DNA from: Coriolopsis trogii
Taxonomy: Eukaryota > Basidiomycota > Agaricomycetes > Polyporales > Polyporaceae
Assembly (NCBI GenBank): GCA_020543525.1
Contig: JAHYIO010000006.1
Coordinates: 1,488,001 to 1,552,000 of the forward strand
Reading direction: 5' to 3'
DNA length: 64,000 bases
Part shown: positions 11,696 to 22,572 of the stretch, piece after piece
How the letters are laid out: each line of letters starts with the position of its first letter
Numbering within the stretch: the first letter of the stretch is position 1
Notes under the pieces: generated by a model
The model's database searches: none
What the model was told of the DNA's origin: nothing
Seen by the model: the letters and a program-made list of their open reading frames with translations, nothing else
Program-made: the position numbers and the translations under genes

Positions 11696-12207
11696 AGGAC
11701 CCCTGAAAGTTCCTATAGGACGCCGGCCGGAAGTCCGGACGGCGCTTAGGATTTTTGGGCCTCCAGGCCAGCCCAAAGTCCGGACATGAAGGCCCAAAAT
11801 CGGGGTTCTGGCCGGCCAATCGTCCGGACATGGGTCATTCGAGGGCAAAATGATGGACCGCCATCCGGACATGGCCAGCGTCAACCCTTTCGGCAAAATT
11901 TGACGCGCACCCCACCCATAATGACTTACTATTAACAAAGTAAGTAAGAACCTAGTGGGGGTTGTCATTGATTAGCCCGCGAGCCGCGGTGAGCCGAAAA
12001 TCTCAATTCTTGGACGATTTTAGCCCTTTTTGGCCTTTGGACCGATATCCGGCCCCGAAGGGGCGGGCCGGAAAATCCGGACATGGGCGTCCTTCAAGGC
12101 CAAGATGGTCGAAAGTCCGGACATGATCCTGATAAGTTGTCCGGACATGAAGCTCAGGATGTGGGGCGCCTATCGGCCGGCCTACTATAGGCACTTTCAG
12201 GGGTCCT
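11696..12207. mobile_element. Non-autonomous hAT-like miniature element (MITE 1), 512 bp
   Basis: The left end starts AGGACCCCTGAAAGTTCCTA and the right end is its imperfect reverse complement (CTTTCAGGGGTCCT). Both are followed inward by a CCTATAG block and CCGGCCGG. The element is flanked by the exact 8-bp direct repeat ACGGTAAG. Inside, the motif CCGGACATG recurs at least six times (about 11780, 11822, 11863, 12073, 12115 and 12140). This resembles the subterminal repeats that hAT transposases bind. No transposase coding is present, so it would depend on an enzyme encoded elsewhere. Confidence 0.8.
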
Positions 12208-12215
12208 ACGGTAAG
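12208..12215. repeat. Right 8-bp target-site duplication of miniature element 1
   Basis: ACGGTAAG, identical to 11688-11695, immediately follows the right inverted repeat. Confidence 0.8.
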
Positions 12216-13178
12216 TCGTCTGTGGCGTGCGTGGTTTGACATTTAGCTTTGAGGGGACTTCCGTCGATGCTTCTCCATTACGCCAGGTACGCGTGCAGAG
12301 CACTAGTCGACATCACCCATTCCATCGGAGGCGCGTTTAGATACCCTCCGTGTGGCTCGGGCCGATGCGAACGTATGAGTCGCCGACTGACATGGCTCGC
12401 GTACTTCTCACAGGCGATAACATCTTCCATCGTTGCGCACAACGTCAGCGCTCGCAGGAACGTACTACGTACGACGAAGCCACCCTTGACTTCATGTATA
12501 CTTTGTTCGTTACCTCCCCGAACTTCCTGAGCACGGCGATACGGCGCGCATGACTTGCGACAGCCTTCTTCATTCAACAGCTTCTTGTCAGCCAGATAGA
12601 AGCTCCACCTCATTGGATGGCAGAGTATCGGTACCTGCGGGTCCTGCACAGGTGCCCTAGTATAGACATCATTACATGCATGACCGCTTTCTTCCACCAA
12701 AATCCTCCACGCAGTCAGACGATCTAGATGCCTGGAGTGTTCGCATCTTCCCGAGGAAGATGAGCACTAGGCACTAGTACTCAGCCTGAGTACTCTAGAG
12801 ACTACGTACCGAGATGCCAGACCACACGTACATAATAGAAGGTCGGTCGACCTAAAACCTTGCCACCACGAGCTCCCGCGATACTCTAACACAGCAACCG
12901 TGAGCACGTTTCGGCTCGCGCGTTTCCCATGGTGTAAATCATAACATACAGTTGGGAACGACCCGTCCCAAGATAGGAAGGCCGACCGTGTCACAAGGTC
13001 TCGAGCATCCCGCCTCGGGGCTCCGGCAGACTCAGACTGCTCAAGACGTCAGCGTTCTACTTATCGAGAGTCAACAATGTAGATCGCTCGTCATCCTCTC
13101 CTACGCTCCACAACGTACGTGCCGCACTCGCCACACCCGCAGCAGCGAGCCGCCTCCTGAGTGCATCCACTGCTCGAT
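12216..13178. other. Intergenic region upstream of the carboxylesterase gene
   Basis: About 960 bases with no supported exon. A 140-codon minus-strand open frame at 12278-12700 has no recognisable motif and no convincing splice partner. Confidence 0.4.
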
Positions 13179-15338
13179 ATGTCGGCGCGCACGCATCTCC
13201 ATGAGGAGCTCGCGAACTCGAAGGCGTCGGTGACCGCAGAGACACAGTTCGGCCCTGTCCGGGGCAGGCGCGCTGCGAACGGTGCCGCCGTCTTCCTAGG
13301 TAGGCCCAGGCCGCTTTACGCTCGAAGGCACTTGCATCGTGGCAGGGGTTGGGGGTCGCAGCCCCTGCGGACGTGCACATGCAGACTGAGAGAGCTCGGA
13401 CGAGGGCAGACGCACTGACGGACTGAATGTTGCCAGAGGTGCCTTACGCGCTGCCGCCGGTCCGGTTCGCAGACCCTGTCGCCCTCCCTGCGGACTTCAG
13501 GTACGAAGACAAGGAGTACATACTCGAGAGCAAGTGTGAGTGGTGTGTTGTGTACGCTTTGGAGTGCCAGACTGATGAAGTCCCGATCTGGATTCGCTGC
13601 AGATGCCGCCCAGCCGAACAACGACGGGCAGACTGCCAGTACGTGACTGCGCCGCATATGTGGAGGATTGGCTGTTCATGAATGTTGGACTTAGGCATGC
13701 CTTACGAGGACAAGGTAGGGCTCGGACAACCAAGCGAGGACCCGTGAGTCGTTTCTGGCTCGGGCCTCCCAGTGCTCAAGGACACTAAGCCGAGGTTTCT
13801 GTTCCGCAGACTGTTCGTGAACATCGTCGCTCCGCCTTCGTTCCCAGCCCAGAAGGGTTTCCCGGTCAAGGTCTACATCCACGGCGGGTGAGCGCAGAGT
13901 GCCCCTAGCGACTTGATCATCTTCGCTAACCATCACCGTTCTGCCGAAAGCTACCTACAATTCGGCTCCCCTCACGGCCTGAGCGGGCAGGCGCAGTACA
14001 TCGCCGCAGAACGCTCCGAGGTGTGGGTCAACGTCGGCTACCGGCTCTCCGCGTTTGGCTTCCTGGCGTCCGACGAGCCCAAGATCGACGGCAACTTTGG
14101 CTTCAAGGACCAGTGGCTTGCCCTACTCTGGGTGCACGACAACATTAGCGCGTTCGGGGGGAACCCAAACGATGTGCAGATCAGCGGGCTCTCTGCAGGT
14201 GCACAGTACCGTGGTAAGTCTCTTGAAGTCATGGCGCTGACAGCAGGAAATGGATAGGGGCGCACTCTGTGCACCAGCTTCTGCATCACGCCTCCCGACT
14301 TCCAGATGGGGTCAAAGCACCGTTTCAATCCGCGATCCTGCAGTCCAATGCGATCGTGTACGTACCCCATACACGTTCCGCATACACGCACCTGCGTTCT
14401 GATCTCCAGAAATCCCCAGAACGACACCAAAGACCCCAGCGGAGCTCCGCCCACAGTTCGTCGCGCTCTGCAAAGCGCTCTCCCTCGACCCGTCCTCCCC
14501 GACGGTGCTCTCCGACATCCGGGACCCAGCCAAAGTCCCGACGTCCGCGATCACGCACGTCATCGAGACCGACGCGGTGGGCATCGAGCACGGCACGTTC
14601 CGCGGGGCCTGGGAGCCGACCTGGCTCGGGTCCTCCGACACGATGGAGTGGCAGCGCTCGGGCTCGCTCGCGCGCGGGCTGGCCGCACACGGCGTCCGGA
14701 GCGTCGTCGTCGGGGACTTGACGGAGGAGTGGTACGTGTACGCGCTCTCGCACCCGATCGCGGACGCGCGCGCGCTCGAGCGGAACCTCGAGCGGTACTA
14801 CCGGCGGGAGGTGGTCGAGAAGATGCTCGCGGTGCACGTGAGGGAGGGGAAGGGGAAGGACCCGGGGGAGATGAGCGGGGAGGAGCTGGAGAGGCTGTTT
14901 GGGGAGATTTCGAGCGAGGCGCAGGTGCATCTGCCGGTGAGGCTGTTGGCGAGGGACTTGCTCGCGGCGGGCTTCCCGGTCGTGCGGTATGAGATCCGGT
15001 GGACCCCCGAGCAGGTCCGGCCGTTGGGTACGTGCCCCATGATGGGATTTTGAGAGGATGAAGGCACTCACCGTGGGTTGGTTGTAGGGTATGTCACGCA
15101 CGGCACGGATCGGGCGTTCTGGGCGTTCAGGCTCCCTGTGTTGCAGGACGACCAGGTCGGGATTGCTCGGGCGTGGGTGTCGACGATTGCGGACTATGTG
15201 AAGCGCGCGGAAGCTGGGCATGTGCTTCCTCTGAAGACGATACTGGCGTTGACGGAAGACAAGGAGATCCGGGAAGTGGAGGATATGCAGTGGGACAAGT
15301 ACATGAGGATGCGCACAACTTTGCCAGGTGAAGTTTGA
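13179..15338 (+). CDS. Type-B carboxylesterase (alpha/beta hydrolase)
   Basis: The start at 13179 gives MSARTHLHEELANSKASVTA, then TQFGPVRGRRAANGAAVFLE, joined across an intron (about 13299-13437) to VPYALPPVRFADPV. Further exons give NIVAPPSFPAQKGFPVKVYI followed by HGG (oxyanion-hole segment), VNVGYRLSAFGFL, NFGFKDQWLALLWVHDNI and DVQISGLSAGA. The GLSAG box holds the nucleophilic serine. The last part reads YVTHGTDRAFWAFRLPVL, where the THG histidine is a candidate for the catalytic base, and ends TTLPGEV. The length is about 540 residues, normal for the family. There is no signal peptide, so unlike many fungal carboxylesterases it is probably intracellular. Exact substrate cannot be told from sequence. 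Splicing in the 13500-13800 region is approximate. Confidence 0.87.
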
Positions 15339-16119
15339 GGTCTTGTTCTAGCAAGGTCTTGAGGATTGTAATTGTACCCCCTTGGCGTCTGGTTGTTGCC
15401 AGACGCGGGAACGAGTCGGAGACCAGTGGAGGGACAGAAAGAGTCACGAGAGAAGTCCACTGTCCTTGACCGTGTCCAGAGGACAAGCTGAGTGCGAAGG
15501 CGCCAAGATGCGTCGGTCGCCACGTGGAGGAGAATAGTCGGGTGTACTGACGTCACGAGACGACTGTGTCTCTTGTTCTCTCCCTCCATGAATGGCCTCC
15601 TTCTCTGTCGACAAATCTAGCGGCCTCTTCGAAGGGCGATGATGGCATAGGAATCATGTTGCGGCATGTCATGGACAGTTTTGCGACCTTCACCCCGGAT
15701 CCTCACGCAAATCGTGTACCCCCGTCTGCAGAATCCCCAGCTTGAGTGTCTCTGACTCCAATTGGACTTACAACCCTGAGCGTTTCCTCCCCGGGCCCTC
15801 GCTTCGCACAATCGTATGAGCGGACCGGCAGCGACGTGGAGGATTGCCGTAAGAGACATGTTTCTCCACATCTTCTGACTTTCATCTGGAGGTTTCCCCA
15901 CTCCTAATGGCGACGCTCCCCGGCCCGCCACAAAGAAAGGTGCGTTCGGCGTGGAACATAAGGCTTCACGTGAACCGTGCAGACGTGATGAGTGCGTCCT
16001 ATCATCGTAGGTGCGCTGTATATAATTCAAAGTTGGCGGCGACACTTGTAAGTGCGACTGCGCACTACGATACCTCTCTACTCCTTCCACGCTACTCTCC
16101 TAGTGCCCGACAGAGGACA
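15339..16119. other. Intergenic region between carboxylesterase and sugar-transporter genes
   Basis: About 780 bases. A 157-codon minus-strand frame (15617-16090) has no family features and no splice partner. Nothing else is seen. Confidence 0.4.
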
Positions 16120-18432
16120 ATGTACATCCTACCATTGAAAGGGAAGTATCTAGTATGGGCCATTACAGGTACGTCCAAGTTCTACCTGCCGGTCTACGCA
16201 GCTTCTGTTGAAAGGCGTGGCTTGACTAAAGTCGGCATACAGCATGTTGCTGTCAAGGCTTCCTGTTGCTTGGGTACGACCAAGGTGTCATGTCCGGTAT
16301 TGTGAGTGTCTCTTGTTGATCATTCGGATGAGCGCATGATGACAGGACTATGTCTGGTAGATCGGGGCGGACAACCAGTTCGGTAAGGACTTCAACCATC
16401 CAGACCCGACAACACAAGGCACGATTGTAAGGTGCTCTACCCTGCCATCCTTACTAGCCTCTGACTGTGTCTCTGCTAGGTTGCGATATATGTGTGTGAA
16501 TATAGCCTTCTCTATGCATATTCGCTGATAATGCGCGACTAGGACATCGGATGTGCGGTGGGCAGTCTGATCACCTTCTTCTGGGGAGAGAACATCGGGC
16601 GGAAACGCATGATCATGGCGGGCGCGTTGACCATGTTGGTGGGAACGGTACGTGTCCATCCAACTCGTGCGAACCTATTCATCTTTATGATACCCGCCAG
16701 GCTATTCTCACCAGCTCAACAACGCTTGCGCAGCTTTATGTCGGTCGCATCGTAACCGGAATCGTGAGACTAATAAGACATTCAGTAAAGTCTCACGCAC
16801 GCTAACGTGTCGCTCACAGGGCAACGGCTTCAACTCATCGTCGATCCCGGTATACCAAAGCGAAACATGCGGTGGTATGGTACGGGGAGCGCTAGTCTGT
16901 CTCAATTCGACGATCACTATCGTTGGCCTCGTCATAGTGCGTATATTATGCGTTGTATGTGAGGTGTGGTAGCTGATACCATAGTACAGGCGTACTGGCT
17001 TGATTATGGTATGTCTTTCGTGGATGGTCCCGCACAATGGCGCCTTCCCATAGGTATGTCCATCTTCCCCGTCAACCAGCCCTTCCTCATGCCTGCCTCC
17101 GGCTCTGCATTCATAGGATTCCAAGCGGTATTCGCTCTTTGCTTATTCCTTCAAGTTCTTGTTCTTCCCGATAGTCCACGTTGGTGTATGGCACATGGAC
17201 GGGAAGAGGAGGGCGCCCGGATCCTGGCCCAGCTCGAGGACCGAGACTCAGCCGATCATCCCGACGTCGTGGAGAAACGGAGGGAGATTGAGGTGTCGCT
17301 CGCACAGGAAAGTGCAGGAGGGCCGTTCCATTATCGTGAGCTTCTCCAGGGCGGTCCTCTGGGCAACTTCAGGCGGATATGTTTGTGCATTGGGGTGAAT
17401 GTCATGCAGCAGTTTACGGGGTACGTGCGCAATCACATAACTATTAGTTCGCCATCTGATTCTTTATGTCCACAGCGCGAACATGATCAAGTACGTACTG
17501 AGTGGTGCGAGCAGCAGCTGTGGCTGACAAACATCTACAGCTATCTTTCACCCGTCGTTTACCAGAACACCATGGGTCTCTCACGGAATCTCTCCCTTAT
17601 TTTGGGTGGCTTCACTGCGGTCACGTACATGTTCGCCTCGTTCATCCCCCTCTGGGTAAGGAGTTTTGATTGCTTCATGTCTCTCTTCTGCTCATTGTCT
17701 GTATGAAGACCGTCGACCGCTTCGGACGGCGTGCATTGCTGATGACGTCCGCGTCTGGACTATCAGTATGCTTCATCCTCGCCTCGATCCTCCTCTCAAT
17801 CGGCACAAAGAGTGCGGCGTACGGTGCGACAGCGATGGTGTTCATCTTCCAGATATTCCTCGGCATCGGGTACCTTCCTATCGTGAGTCCCACGCTGACA
17901 TCTTCGCTACCGTCTCTTTGTCCTGACACCCTATGCCACAGCCATGGCTCTATCCTGCAGAGGTACGCGTCTCTGTTACGACGTACATCCTATACACGCC
18001 GACGAGATTGACCGCCCTTTCTATCCCTATCTACACCTACAGATCACGACAACGCGTATACGCGCGCGCGGCTCCGCCATATCCTCCTTCTTCAACTGGA
18101 TGTGCGTGTTCGCGGTCGTGGAGATGACCCCACCGGCGATCGCGAACATCAGCTGGCGGGTGTTCATCATCTTCGCGATCTTCAACGCGCTCTGGGTCCC
18201 GCTCGTCTATGCGTTCTTCCCCGAGACGAAGGGGCTCGAGCTCGAGGACGTCGACCACATCTTCGAGAAGGGCGGACTCACGGGCGGCGTTTGGTCGAGT
18301 CCGGGAGGGCGGACCGTGCGGCGCCGGAGGATCGCGAAGGACGTGGAGGATGCGGAGAAGGGCGGGGTCGGGCACGAGAAGGGCGGTGCGGACGTGCGCG
18401 TGGAGGACGCGAAGGAAAAGGTCGAGGACTGA
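16120..18432 (+). CDS. MFS sugar transporter (SP family)
   Basis: Start at 16120: MYILPLKGKYLVWAIT, spliced at about 16166-16240 to CCCQGFLLLGYDQGVMSGI, the typical TM1 of fungal sugar porters. Later exons give GSLITFFWGENIGRKRMIMA (loop 2-3 motif), LAQLYVGRIVTGI, GNGFNSSSIPVYQSE, AQWRLPI, LVLPDSPRWCMAHGREEEGA, ICLCIGVNVMQQFTG, LSPVVYQNTMGLSRN, TVDRFGRRALLMTSASG, FFNWMCVFAVVEMTPPAIAN and FPETKGLELEDVDHIFEKGG. These are the PESPR-like, RFGRR and PETKG signatures of the SP family, with about 12 membrane spans and a charged C-terminal tail. It likely moves hexoses or disaccharides across the plasma membrane. At least nine short introns. The substrate is not predictable. Confidence 0.88.
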
Positions 18433-18786
18433 GTGTCCCACAGTGAGCACACATCGGTCATGAATGACATGACTACACTGCATGGCTGTGGTACCAGAAG
18501 TTTCCCCCTGGAACCAGGTTTGCATCTCATGTGACTTGTGAGCGGCGTTACAGGGCAAGCAAAACATCTCGAGCAGAGCAGAATGTGCGAATGAAGTTCA
18601 CCGCCAGCGGCGCGGCGAGCGTTGAATTTCAATACAGAAGGGTGACACCAGGGCTTGGAGGATGCGGACCTATTTGAGATTGAGACAAGAGGTACATTCA
18701 CATGAGGAGTGCCGCGTTGGAGCCTTGGAGACGGTTGACTGACATCGACGACTCGCCGTAGAGGAACTTCCCTGGCAGGCTTGCAA
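18433..18786. other. Short intergenic region
   Basis: About 350 bases between the 3' ends of the sugar-transporter gene (+) and the hypothetical gene (-); no exon seen. Confidence 0.4.
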
Positions 18787-19551
18787 TCACATAGCGACAA
18801 CGAGCAGAGCTGGCTGCCGGATACAACGCCAGAGGAGAGGATCGAGATTGTCTATTGCGCGCCCTTCCCGCCATCGCTTCCCATCAGCTTCCTCACTGTG
18901 GGCGACCTCTTTATCACCCAACTTCTGGCGCACCTCTTTCAGAAGGTCGAGGTAGGCTTGTGTGAGAGCCGGGCTTCTCGTGATTTGCGTCCCAGCTCGA
19001 TCGCCTGCTGGATCTTGGCCTCGTCCGTGTAACCCATGGCCCTGAACGACTCTACAACGTCCACTTCACAGTCCTCGCAGGCAGGTGCGATGTGGGTATC
19101 GATGATCTCGTCAACACGCTTGTTCCGCTTGGAGGTATTCGGAGGCGATGCTTGGCCAGCCTGAGTTTGCACCGTCCTCAGGCATTTCCATGTATTCTTG
19201 ATGATCGCGCCAAGAGGAGAGTCCATCTCTGGATTCGCCATGATATATAGTCGAGTAGCTTCCTGATTGTCAAATAACTGTCCTGGAGAAGAATGCCTCC
19301 CACCGATTGTTGCGGCGGATGACGTTGACGGTGGACGCCCCGTAAAAAGCTCTATATCCGGCTTCATACCGGTCGCGTTTCTCGTTCGTGGTGCCCTCCA
19401 CTTCTGGTTCGTACTCGAGCCATGACCTCAGGGCATAAACATAAATGACGAACACTAGTACCCAGCCGAATGCCTGGAGTTCTTGTTGTATCGTACGAGT
19501 TACGGCCTGACCTGTTCGGCGAATGATCACGTCGAGCAATCCCGGTGACAT
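18787..19551 (-). pseudogene. Hypothetical protein gene with two apparent frameshifts
   Basis: Minus-strand start at 19551: MSPGLLDVIIRRTGQAVTRT, then a likely membrane segment AFGWVLVFVIYVYALRSWL and a charged EYEPEVEGTTNEKRDRYEAG region. The protein-like reading then jumps frame near 19285-19295, where RWEAFF is followed in another frame by QLFDNQEATRLYIMANPEMD. It continues through DEIIDTHIAPACEDCEVDVV and GYTDEAKIQQAIELG. Near 18990 it jumps again, to QITRSPALTQAYLDLLKEVR then QKLGDKEVAHSEEADG. Neither jump has splice sites at intron-sized spacing. I do not recognise the family. It is either a decaying gene or carries two sequencing indels. Function unknown. Confidence 0.5.
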
Positions 19552-19973
19552 GAAAACTTGAGTGCTCTACATTCTATGAACTTCAATACTTATACTCGAC
19601 GTGGTGGCATGGTACGTTACTCACCGAGATGTTACCGCGACATTTACCGTTACACGCCACGGCATCAACGTACTGCGAACATCTCCTGCACTCTTATACG
19701 CGATGGCATCGGTCTGAGAGAGCCTGGGATCGTGGTAAGTGGGGAAGACTGTGCCCTGACGAAGGCGTATAGAGCACAACAAATTAGAAGTTGAAGTCGG
19801 TTCTGGCAAAGGCATCATATCACGTGCCCTTGTTTCTGACGTATCCGGTGGCAGGCCTCGCTGAAGGTGCCACCATTGCAGCTCTCAACCATCATCCCGC
19901 CGCTCGTTTTGCCTCTGTATTCTAATTTGTTTCCGTCTTGGAGTCTGGGATAGGTCACTCCAGAGCGGCTGAC

Positions 19974-21707
19974 ATGGGTCTTTTCAACCGGTGGTTCAAG
20001 AGGGTGCGGCACTCACATCATTGCCCTCTTTTGCGTCGCCCAAGTCTAAAGTTATGATTGCAGAGCCAACCTGAAGATTATGAGAAAGTCCTGGCACTAT
20101 TATCCAGCGATATCCAGAAGCGTCAGACGCGTCTGTCCGAAATCCGACTGCGCGAACGACGCGCGACTCTCCTCGTGTCCGTCTGGGCTCTCGCACTGTG
20201 GCTTGTCTACACGACGCTGTGGTACATGGACTTCCTCCCCAACTTCACAACACATCGGAGGTCAAGCAAATACGAGAAGACCGCGGAGATAATTCCAGTG
20301 TTTGTGAGCCCTATCATGTACGTCCTGCCTTCGCTCTCTCGCTCCGTTGCCGGGCAAGCCCCAACAATGGGACGTGGAATGGGTAGAGGAGTTGTCAGGG
20401 AGGCAGATTGTCGGATGGGCATTTTCAAACTTGCGCAACGTTGGGCTCCTCTTGGCATCACCAAGACTGGACTGCGAGCACAGTATGTGAGGCTGTATCG
20501 CAGGAGCTTGCATGGCGAACATGGACGCTGGGTAGAGCCAGGACACCCCTCGTTCGTCCTTGCGTATCGCGTGCGTTATGTGACATTACAAGTCACTTCG
20601 CTCACATGGCTAGTGTCATTGGCATTGAACCAACTTCGTCGTCTCGACTTGTCTGGTGCTATATTATCTGGCCGACATCCACTCCACACCTCTCATACCC
20701 TCATATATGCGCTAACCCTTGCCCATTCAGTCTACTATTCATCCGGAGGATTGTATCCTACTGGTATACGCGTATTGGCGATAATGAAGGTGGGCTCGCA
20801 ACCGTAACTTCTTTACGATGGCTCATAGGACACTTCAGAGAAGGTGCTCGTCGAGTTGCGTAAGCAGCAGCGTGATAAAATCGAAGAGGTTAAGCAAAAG
20901 ACGAACTATTATTCAATGCGCAATCTCATCGAGCGGTACGAAGAGGGCCCAGGGCCTGACAGTCCAGCTGGTCTTCGTCGTCGAGCTCCTCCGGGAGCCC
21001 AACCTCAGCCACCAATCCCTCAGCAGCAACAATCTGCCCCGCAGACGCCGCATCGTAATCCGCAGGTTAATCCCCAGACTCCAGTCGTTGGGCCGTTAAC
21101 ACCGGGACTCCAGCAACAGCTATCTCGTGAGTGCTGTCACTGCCTATGTTGACGTGGTGCGCGTGGCGCGAGTGACATGCACACATGTCGTGGCTATATG
21201 CGCAGCGGTTCTGATTCGTCTTTATTTCTCCACAGCTTCCCCCCAGCGACCTCTTCCACCGCCGCGTAAGCAGTGGTTTGACAAAGTTGCCGACGCAATC
21301 CTTGGAGATGAGGATACGTCGGCTACTGGCGCCGCTACGCGGTACGCACTCATCTGTCAGAAGTGCTTCGCCCACAACGGCCTTGTCAAGGAGAGCATGT
21401 GGGAAGATGCGCGTAAGTCATGACGCTTATTTTCGCCGCACGGGGAGCCGACTGACATTACGGCGCAGAATACGTCTGCCCGAAATGCGGTTACTTCAAC
21501 CCTTCCGCACGTGTACTCCGTGAGATCAAGGAGGGGAAAAGGAAAGGGCCTCTTGAGGGTCAGGTTCCTCCCACTGCTGTGCCTCCATCGGCTGGCACAG
21601 GCAACTTCGCTCCTCCCATCCGCGCGCCGACTAGCACGGAGGGCAGTGCACCGGCGCCCGCTAGCGCGCGGCCGGACGAGAGCACGAGTATGGACGTTGA
21701 CTCGTGA
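19974..21707 (+). CDS. LNP1: Lunapark-like ER junction protein
   Basis: Exon 1 is MGLFNRWFKR, and a short intron (about 20004-20061) leads to SQPEDYEKVLALLSSDIQ, a coiled region RLSEIRLRERRATLL and a first membrane span LLVSVWALALWLVYTTLWYM. After a 413-nt intron (20318-20730) a second span LLFIRRIVSYWYTRIGDNE is followed by EKVLVELRKQQRDKIEEVKQ and KTNYYSMRNLIERYEE. A proline/glutamine-rich linker then leads to the zinc ribbon: CQKCFAHNG, with intron near 21414-21469, then YVCPKCGYFNP. The paired CxxC motifs are the lunapark zinc finger. The end is serine/proline-rich (STSMDVDS). Lunapark sits at three-way junctions of the tubular ER. It appears intact; the unusually long intron is notable. 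Confidence 0.9.
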
Positions 21708-22572
21708 GGGTGACTATCGGTAGGTATTGGGATGGACAAGGCCACGATTGAGCGTTCTCGAGTCATGTACATGCGAGCAAGGGGCTGTCCGGACTTGTGT
21801 GCGACGAGACAGCCTGGTTATCAGATTCTACCTTTCGAAATGAGGCAGCGCAGGCTGAGTACAGCAATCGCTTACAATCTCAGAATGTCGAGTTATTGAA
21901 CGTGCCTGGATGTACCCGGTTCTGCAACTCTCATAGAGGGAGTTCAACGCACGTTGTCAGTATGTGGTATGTTATTGCTTTACGGGCTGGTCGCTCGCCA
22001 CTGACATGCTCTTGGGTCAGATGTGCAATGAGAGCGCTTGGCTTGGCCCCTTCAAGTGCAGTGCGTTTAGCATATAGTGTGTGTCAACTCGCACCGCCAT
22101 TGCCACATGCGACTGTATCGTGTGTTACTGCTCATGCGGATGAAGTCGGGTACAAAGTTGGCGGAAGAGAGCACGGGCTCGAAAAGGGGAGACCGGCCCA
22201 CCATGAGGCTGTGTGGCTCTCCTAGGATTCTCAGGCCACCACCACCTGCCGCCGCTCGGCGCCCTAGTGCCGCGTCGTAACGCCCTATTGACAGCTTCAT
22301 TTGCGACCGCCGCGACGTCGGCACATACAGCCAGGGACAATGACTGCGAGTCAGTTGACAGTATCGTGCTCAAGGCGGTGTTGCGGCGACTTGTATAAAG
22401 TTTCTCATTCGCGCGTCCGGAATCGTACACACGCTGCACGCCTCAAACACAAGACTCGTTACCGCAGCCGCCTCTGACAGTGCTTCATATACCCGCTTCT
22501 CACGCGATATCCCTATTCTAGTCTTCACACTACTCAGATACTCCCACCTACCCTCCTTCTCGTACGTGCACG
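21708..22572. other. Intergenic region upstream of the SPFH gene
   Basis: About 865 bases. No supported exon on either strand. The last 150 bases before 22573 are C/T-rich, as in fungal promoters and 5' UTRs. Confidence 0.4.

Noticed and set aside
14325..15221. 298-codon minus-strand open frame
   Set aside because: Antisense shadow of the GC-rich carboxylesterase exon; composition is Arg/Pro/His-rich and no family features appear.
20058..20807. 249-codon plus-strand open frame
   Set aside because: Its first part is lunapark exon 2, but after 20317 it reads through the 413-nt intron; the second membrane span is in a different exon.
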